Shown: positions 5,824 to 8,349 of the stretch, piece after piece | How positions within the stretch are numbered: position 1 is the first letter of the stretch | Layout of the letters: each line of letters opens with the position of its first letter | DNA from: Bacillota bacterium | GTDB taxonomy: Bacteria; Bacillota; Clostridia; Tissierellales; Sedimentibacteraceae | DNA length: 8,349 nt | Reading direction: 5' to 3' | Assembly: GCA_023425285.1 (NCBI GenBank) | Contig: JAFACY010000102.1 | Location: 1-8,349 of the forward strand | The notes under the pieces: model-generated | Seen by the model: only the letters and a program-made list of their open reading frames with translations | Databases searched by the model: none | Told to the model about the DNA's origin: nothing | Position numbers and translations under genes: made by a program

Positions 5824-6759
5824 TTATTCTTTTATAAAAAGCGGTGTTGACAGATATCTCTCGCCGGTATCCGGAAGCAGAACAACTATTTTTTTGCCGG
5901 CAAATTCAGGTCGTAAGGCAAGCTGAGTAGCCGCATATAACGCTGCTCCTGATGATATTCCAACAAGTAAGCCCTCGGCAGCTGCTACATTTCGTGCCGT
6001 TTCAAATGCTTCATCATTACCTACAGTTATAATTTCATCTATCACGTTTCTGTCAAATACTTCCGGAACAAATCCCGCACCTATTCCCTGTATTTTGTGA
6101 GGGCTCGGTTTTCCCCCGGAAAGCACGGGAGATGCAGCAGGCTCTACAGCAATAATTTTAACACCCGGTAATTTCTCTTTTAATACCTGACCAACACCGG
6201 ATACAGTTCCACCGGTTCCAACACCGGATACAAAAGCAGCAATATCTCCGTCTGTATCTTCAAGAATTTCAATTGCCGTGGTTTCACGATGCGCTTTAGG
6301 ATTAGCAGGATTATTAAACTGCTGCGGAATAAATGAATCTGAAAACTCTTCAGCTAATTGCTCTGCCTTGTTTATTGCACCCTTCATTCCTTCAGCGCCA
6401 GGAGTAAGAACAATCTCTGCTCCAAGAGCAGCAACTAAAGCTCTGCGCTCAATGCTCATAGTTTCGGGCATTGTAAGAATCAACCTGTAACCCTTTGCCG
6501 CAGCTACAAACGCAAGTCCTATACCCGTATTACCACTTGTAGGCTCTATGATAACCGTGTCTTTATTGATTATCCCTTTTTCTTCAGCATCTGCAATCAT
6601 AGCATAAGCAATTCTGTCCTTCACACTTCCTAACGGATTAAAATATTCAAGCTTTGCGACAATATCTGCCTTTACACCTTTTTGCTCATCATATTTGTTC
6701 AACTGCAAAAGCGGAGTTCGCCCAATCAAATCTGTTAAATTCTGATAAATCTTTGCCAT
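5824..6759 (-). CDS. cysK: Cysteine synthase A (O-acetylserine sulfhydrylase)
   Basis: A PLP enzyme that joins O-acetyl-L-serine and sulfide to give L-cysteine and acetate in the cytoplasm. It has 311 residues, normal for the family. Seen: the PLP-binding Lys47 in GSVKDR (44-49), the substrate loop PTSGNTG (73-79), the phosphate-binding GVGTGGT (179-185), GIGAGFVP (225-232), SSGAA (269-273), where a serine contacts the pyridine nitrogen, and the C-terminal PDTGERYLST. These patterns favour CysK over cystathionine beta-synthase or threonine synthase. The ATG is preceded by AAAGGAG. It has its own consensus promoter, diverges from an Rrf2 regulator and is followed by a small Cys-rich ORF. In Bacillus CysK also serves as the cysteine-status sensor through CymR, and a similar role is inferred here. 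Confidence 0.97.
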   Translation of the reverse strand: MAKIYQNLTDLIGRTPLLQLNKYDEQKGVKADIVAKLEYFNPLGSVKDRIAYAMIADAEEKGIINKDTVIIEPTSGNTGIGLAFVAAAKGYRLILTMPETMSIERRALVAALGAEIVLTPGAEGMKGAINKAEQLAEEFSDSFIPQQFNNPANPKAHRETTAIEILEDTDGDIAAFVSGVGTGGTVSGVGQVLKEKLPGVKIIAVEPAASPVLSGGKPSPHKIQGIGAGFVPEVFDRNVIDEIITVGNDEAFETARNVAAAEGLLVGISSGAALYAATQLALRPEFAGKKIVVLLPDTGERYLSTPLFIKE

Positions 6760-6780
6760 AATTATATCTCCTTTTTATTT

Positions 6781-6797
6781 CATACTAAATTTATATG
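6781..6797. promoter_or_regulatory. Candidate operator in the cysK leader
   Basis: CATACTAAATTTATATG has outer CATA/TATG arms around the palindromic core TAAATTTA, slightly off centre. It lies just downstream of the predicted cysK transcription start (about +7 to +23), a usual place for repressor binding. CATACT is shared with the sites at the Rrf2 and importer promoters. The binding protein is inferred to be the Rrf2 regulator; the motif is short and AT-rich. Confidence 0.35.
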
Positions 6798-6810
6798 TTT
6801 AATTGGTTTT

Positions 6811-6839
6811 ATTATATGATTACTTTTTCTATATGTCAA
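6811..6839 (-). promoter_or_regulatory. Consensus sigma-A promoter of cysK
   Basis: On the minus strand TTGACA (6834-6839) and TATAAT (6811-6816) are separated by 17 bases, a perfect match to consensus in both hexamers and spacing. Transcription should begin near 6804, giving a leader of about 45 bases. Such a strong promoter implies high output when not repressed, which fits negative control by the divergent Rrf2 regulator. Confidence 0.9.
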
Positions 6840-7029
6840 TAGTTTTTTTGTTTTTTTCATATTCATTTTTTTCTTTTTTATCACATCAAAGATATTACTA
6901 TTTTCAATCAATTTTAAACCTATTTGTATGTATCATTATGAGAGCCTTGGTCTGAAAAATCTTAGGTTTTTAAGTACTGACTTCATAATTAAAGCGGCGA
7001 AGCTCAGTGCCCGAGATTATGATTTGGTA

Positions 7030-7058
7030 TTGACAAGTACATCTATTCACCTTATATT
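7030..7058 (+). promoter_or_regulatory. Sigma-A promoter of the Rrf2 regulator gene
   Basis: TTGACA (7030-7035), a 17-base spacer and TATATT (7053-7058) give a perfect -35 and a five-of-six -10. Transcription would begin near 7065, leaving a short leader of about 27 bases before the preferred start codon at 7092. Confidence 0.82.
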
Positions 7059-7063
7059 TAATA

Positions 7064-7077
7064 CATACTATATTATG
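7064..7077. promoter_or_regulatory. Candidate autoregulatory operator of the Rrf2 gene
   Basis: CATACTATATTATG is a 14-bp palindrome broken at only one symmetric pair, and it sits on the predicted transcription start. It shares the CATACT...TATG plan with the sites in the cysK leader and the importer promoter. Autorepression is common for Rrf2 proteins, but binding here is inferred. Confidence 0.4.
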
Positions 7078-7091
7078 AAATGAGTGAAATT

Positions 7092-7538
7092 ATGAGAATA
7101 TCTGCTAAAGGGCGATATGCTCTTGCATCAGTCATCAGCATGGCACAGCAATACGACAGCAGAGAATGTATTACTATAATAAGTATTGCCGAAAAGCTTG
7201 GAATTTCTAAAATATATTTGGAGCAAGCCTTTTCGCTTTTGAAAAGATCCAAAATTGTTATTTCCACAAAGGGTGCACAAGGTGGATATCAGCTTTCACG
7301 AGCACCTGAACACATAACGGTTCTGGATGTATTACTTGCTGTAGAAGCATCTTTGTTTGAGCAAACCCAGAATACAGTGCCTGAAAGAGCGCCCGAAATT
7401 GAAAAAGCCTTAAAGTTATCTGTTTTTGATGTATTGGATACAAGTGTGAGGAAAATATTGAATACAATTACAATAGCTGATTTAGTCAGCGAAACAGAGA
7501 AACACAAAAAAGAAAGTGCAATTATGTTTTATATATAA
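7092..7538 (+). CDS. Rrf2-family transcriptional regulator, CymR-like
   Basis: A small winged-helix DNA-binding protein of 148 residues. The family start MRISAKGRYAL is intact, followed by a helix-turn-helix (about 28-56, including SIAEKLGISKIYLEQAF) and the wing KGAQGGYQLSR (60-70). The start at 7092 is preferred over an in-frame ATG at 7080 because Rrf2 proteins begin with M-K/R-I-S-x-K-G-R-Y; both have weak ribosome binding sites. The only cysteine is Cys26 in the HTH domain. The three-cysteine Fe-S motif of IscR and NsrR is absent, which points to a CymR-type regulator. The protein ends IMFYI; a C-terminal Tyr-Ile tail is what I recall for CymR, whose control of sulfur genes depends on a complex with CysK. 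Divergence from cysK supports this role. The target genes are inferred. Confidence 0.9.
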   Translation: MRISAKGRYALASVISMAQQYDSRECITIISIAEKLGISKIYLEQAFSLLKRSKIVISTKGAQGGYQLSRAPEHITVLDVLLAVEASLFEQTQNTVPERAPEIEKALKLSVFDVLDTSVRKILNTITIADLVSETEKHKKESAIMFYI

Positions 7539-7564
7539 AAACCATTGTTAATTATGTTTTTACC

Positions 7565-7613
7565 AAGATTAGTATCCTTTTGTTACAGGATACTAATCTT
7601 TTAATATTTTTTT
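7565..7613 (+). terminator. Intrinsic terminator between convergent genes
   Basis: A perfect 13-bp stem, AAGATTAGTATCC (7565-7577) and GGATACTAATCTT (7588-7600), with a 10-base loop. On the plus strand it is followed by TTAATATTTTTTT, a good T tract for ending the Rrf2 transcript. On the minus strand the following bases (GGTAAAAACA) are not T-rich, so it would be a weaker terminator for the gene at the right edge. Confidence 0.85.
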
Positions 7614-7614
7614 A

Positions 7615-8349
7615 TTACGACAACATTTCAACAAAGGTTTTGACACGCATAATCTGTTCCTCGGATGGTCTTTCTTTGTGTACATTTGTTTCTACAGAAA
7701 TCACAGGTATATCCAAGCCTTTGAAATAGTCCCTTTCCGTTTTCTGTACAACACTGCCATAGGGACAGCCGGTAATCGCAGAAGAAATAATACCCTTTGC
7801 GCCTGTTTTCTTAATTATATCTTCTGCAAGAAAGCGTCTGTAAGTTGCTGATGTCCCTGCACCTTCACCAAGTTCTCCTCGGGATTGTGCATCAAGAACA
7901 TAATGTGCAATTGATTCCAGCGGCGGAACATCCGTGCGATAATCATTTACATCGGCTACTAACCAACCTAATACAGCGCCACCTGATTCTTCAATAATCT
8001 CTAACATTTCAAGACTTCCGGCACCTCCACCTGCCAGCACGACAGGAATAAAGGAACGTTCTTCCGGAATTCTGGATGCTTCAGTCAGTTCATCAATTAT
8101 TATGTCCAACAATGCAATATATCTTTCCGGATTTCCGAAATAATGAGTGGAACCCTGAAGTAATTGCATGGTAGGAGCACTTCTCAGATATAGAGGAGCC
8201 TTAAGACGCAAATCAAGTATTTTGCGTATTTTCTGAGAAACCAGATTTTTTCGTTTTATCTGGAACCATATCTTTTCTTCATCTACGGCTTTCCCGTCAT
8301 TCAGCCAAAGAGATGCGCGTTCCAGTTCCTTTACAAGAAAAGAAATTAC
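7615..8349 (-). CDS. 2-hydroxyacyl-CoA dehydratase family protein (HgdB/double-cubane-type), C-terminal part
   Basis: The frame is open to the right edge, so the gene starts outside the window. The 244 visible residues are the C-terminal part of a protein that normally has about 370-430. A TTG at 8211 lies inside the coding region and is not the start. Seen: VVLAGGGAGSLEMLEIIEES (103-122 of the visible part), a region typically following the first Fe-S domain. AEDIIKKTGAKGIISSAITG (175-194) leads into CPYGS, with Cys195 the likely iron-sulfur ligand. GLDIPVISVET (211-221) and a final VKTFVEML (236-243) match the family's ending. Members include the beta subunit of 2-hydroxyglutaryl-CoA dehydratase, BcrC-like benzoyl-CoA reductase subunits and single-chain double-cubane reductases. 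The substrate cannot be assigned. It faces the Rrf2 gene across a shared terminator. Confidence 0.82.
   Translation of the reverse strand, partial: VISFLVKELERASLWLNDGKAVDEEKIWFQIKRKNLVSQKIRKILDLRLKAPLYLRSAPTMQLLQGSTHYFGNPERYIALLDIIIDELTEASRIPEERSFIPVVLAGGGAGSLEMLEIIEESGGAVLGWLVADVNDYRTDVPPLESIAHYVLDAQSRGELGEGAGTSATYRRFLAEDIIKKTGAKGIISSAITGCPYGSVVQKTERDYFKGLDIPVISVETNVHKERPSEEQIMRVKTFVEMLS

Larger units (their letters stand above)
6760..7091. other. Divergent intergenic region between cysK and the Rrf2 gene
   Basis: These 332 bases hold the cysK ribosome binding site, leader and promoter on the left (6760-6839), a T-rich tract (about 6841-6880), and the Rrf2 promoter and candidate operator on the right (7030-7077). 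The middle (about 6928-7029) includes an open frame of 51 codons on the plus strand with no ribosome binding site and no recognised family. No riboswitch, T-box or other structured RNA was recognised. Confidence 0.6.

Noticed and set aside
6930..7029. Possible riboswitch or T-box in the cysK/Rrf2 intergenic region
   Set aside because: No T-box, SAM or other aptamer signature was found. The Rrf2 leader is only about 27 bases and the cysK leader about 45, too short for a riboswitch.
1..8349. CRISPR array, tRNA/rRNA genes, insertion sequence or integrase
   Set aside because: No regularly spaced repeats, cloverleaf or rRNA-like stretch, transposase/integrase motifs or terminal inverted repeats were seen. 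The kinase remnant is the only sign of rearrangement.

Overview
The window reads as chromosomal DNA from an AT-rich, low-GC Firmicute, most likely an anaerobic clostridium-like bacterium. The reasons are strong AGGAGG-type ribosome binding sites, sigma-A-type promoters close to TTGACA-17-TATAAT, intrinsic terminators with T tracts, a YkvI-type membrane protein, a CymR-like Rrf2 regulator beside cysK, and a 2-hydroxyacyl-CoA dehydratase family protein (an oxygen-sensitive, anaerobe-associated family). The species cannot be named from the sequence.

Layout. (1) Positions 1-1327, minus strand: a housekeeping pair, rph (RNase PH) and rdgB (XTP/dITP diphosphatase, cut by the left edge), joined by an ATGA overlap and served by a good promoter at 1299-1327. 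(2) 1330-2434, minus: a YkvI-family membrane protein whose stop codon lies inside a 13-bp inverted-repeat terminator. (3) 2478-2620, minus: a broken remnant of the C-terminal ACT domain of an aspartate kinase, with a frame-shifting internal deletion. It marks the border between the housekeeping block and what follows. (4) 2625-5512, minus: a three-gene ABC importer operon of the nitrate/sulfonate/taurine type (lipoprotein, permease with an N-terminal membrane extension, ATPase) with its own promoter and a 16-bp palindrome. (5) 5591-6839, minus: cysK with a consensus promoter, followed by a 42-residue, five-cysteine small ORF and a terminator. (6) 6928-7538, plus: an Rrf2-family regulator divergent from cysK, ending Phe-Tyr-Ile like CymR. 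(7) 7565-8349: a shared terminator and the C-terminal part of a 2-hydroxyacyl-CoA dehydratase family protein on the minus strand.

How the parts may work together (inference): the Rrf2 protein, CysK and the importer look like a cysteine/sulfur supply regulon. In Bacillus CymR acts as a complex with CysK. The C-terminal FYI here, the lack of a Fe-S cysteine triad in the regulator, and palindromic sites at all three promoters fit such a circuit. The importer's substrate is not proven. Its binding protein has unusual cysteines near the likely ligand cleft, so a thiophilic substrate (organosulfur compound, metal or organometal) is as likely as a plain sulfonate. The most novel item is the undescribed Cys-rich small ORF co-directional with cysK.
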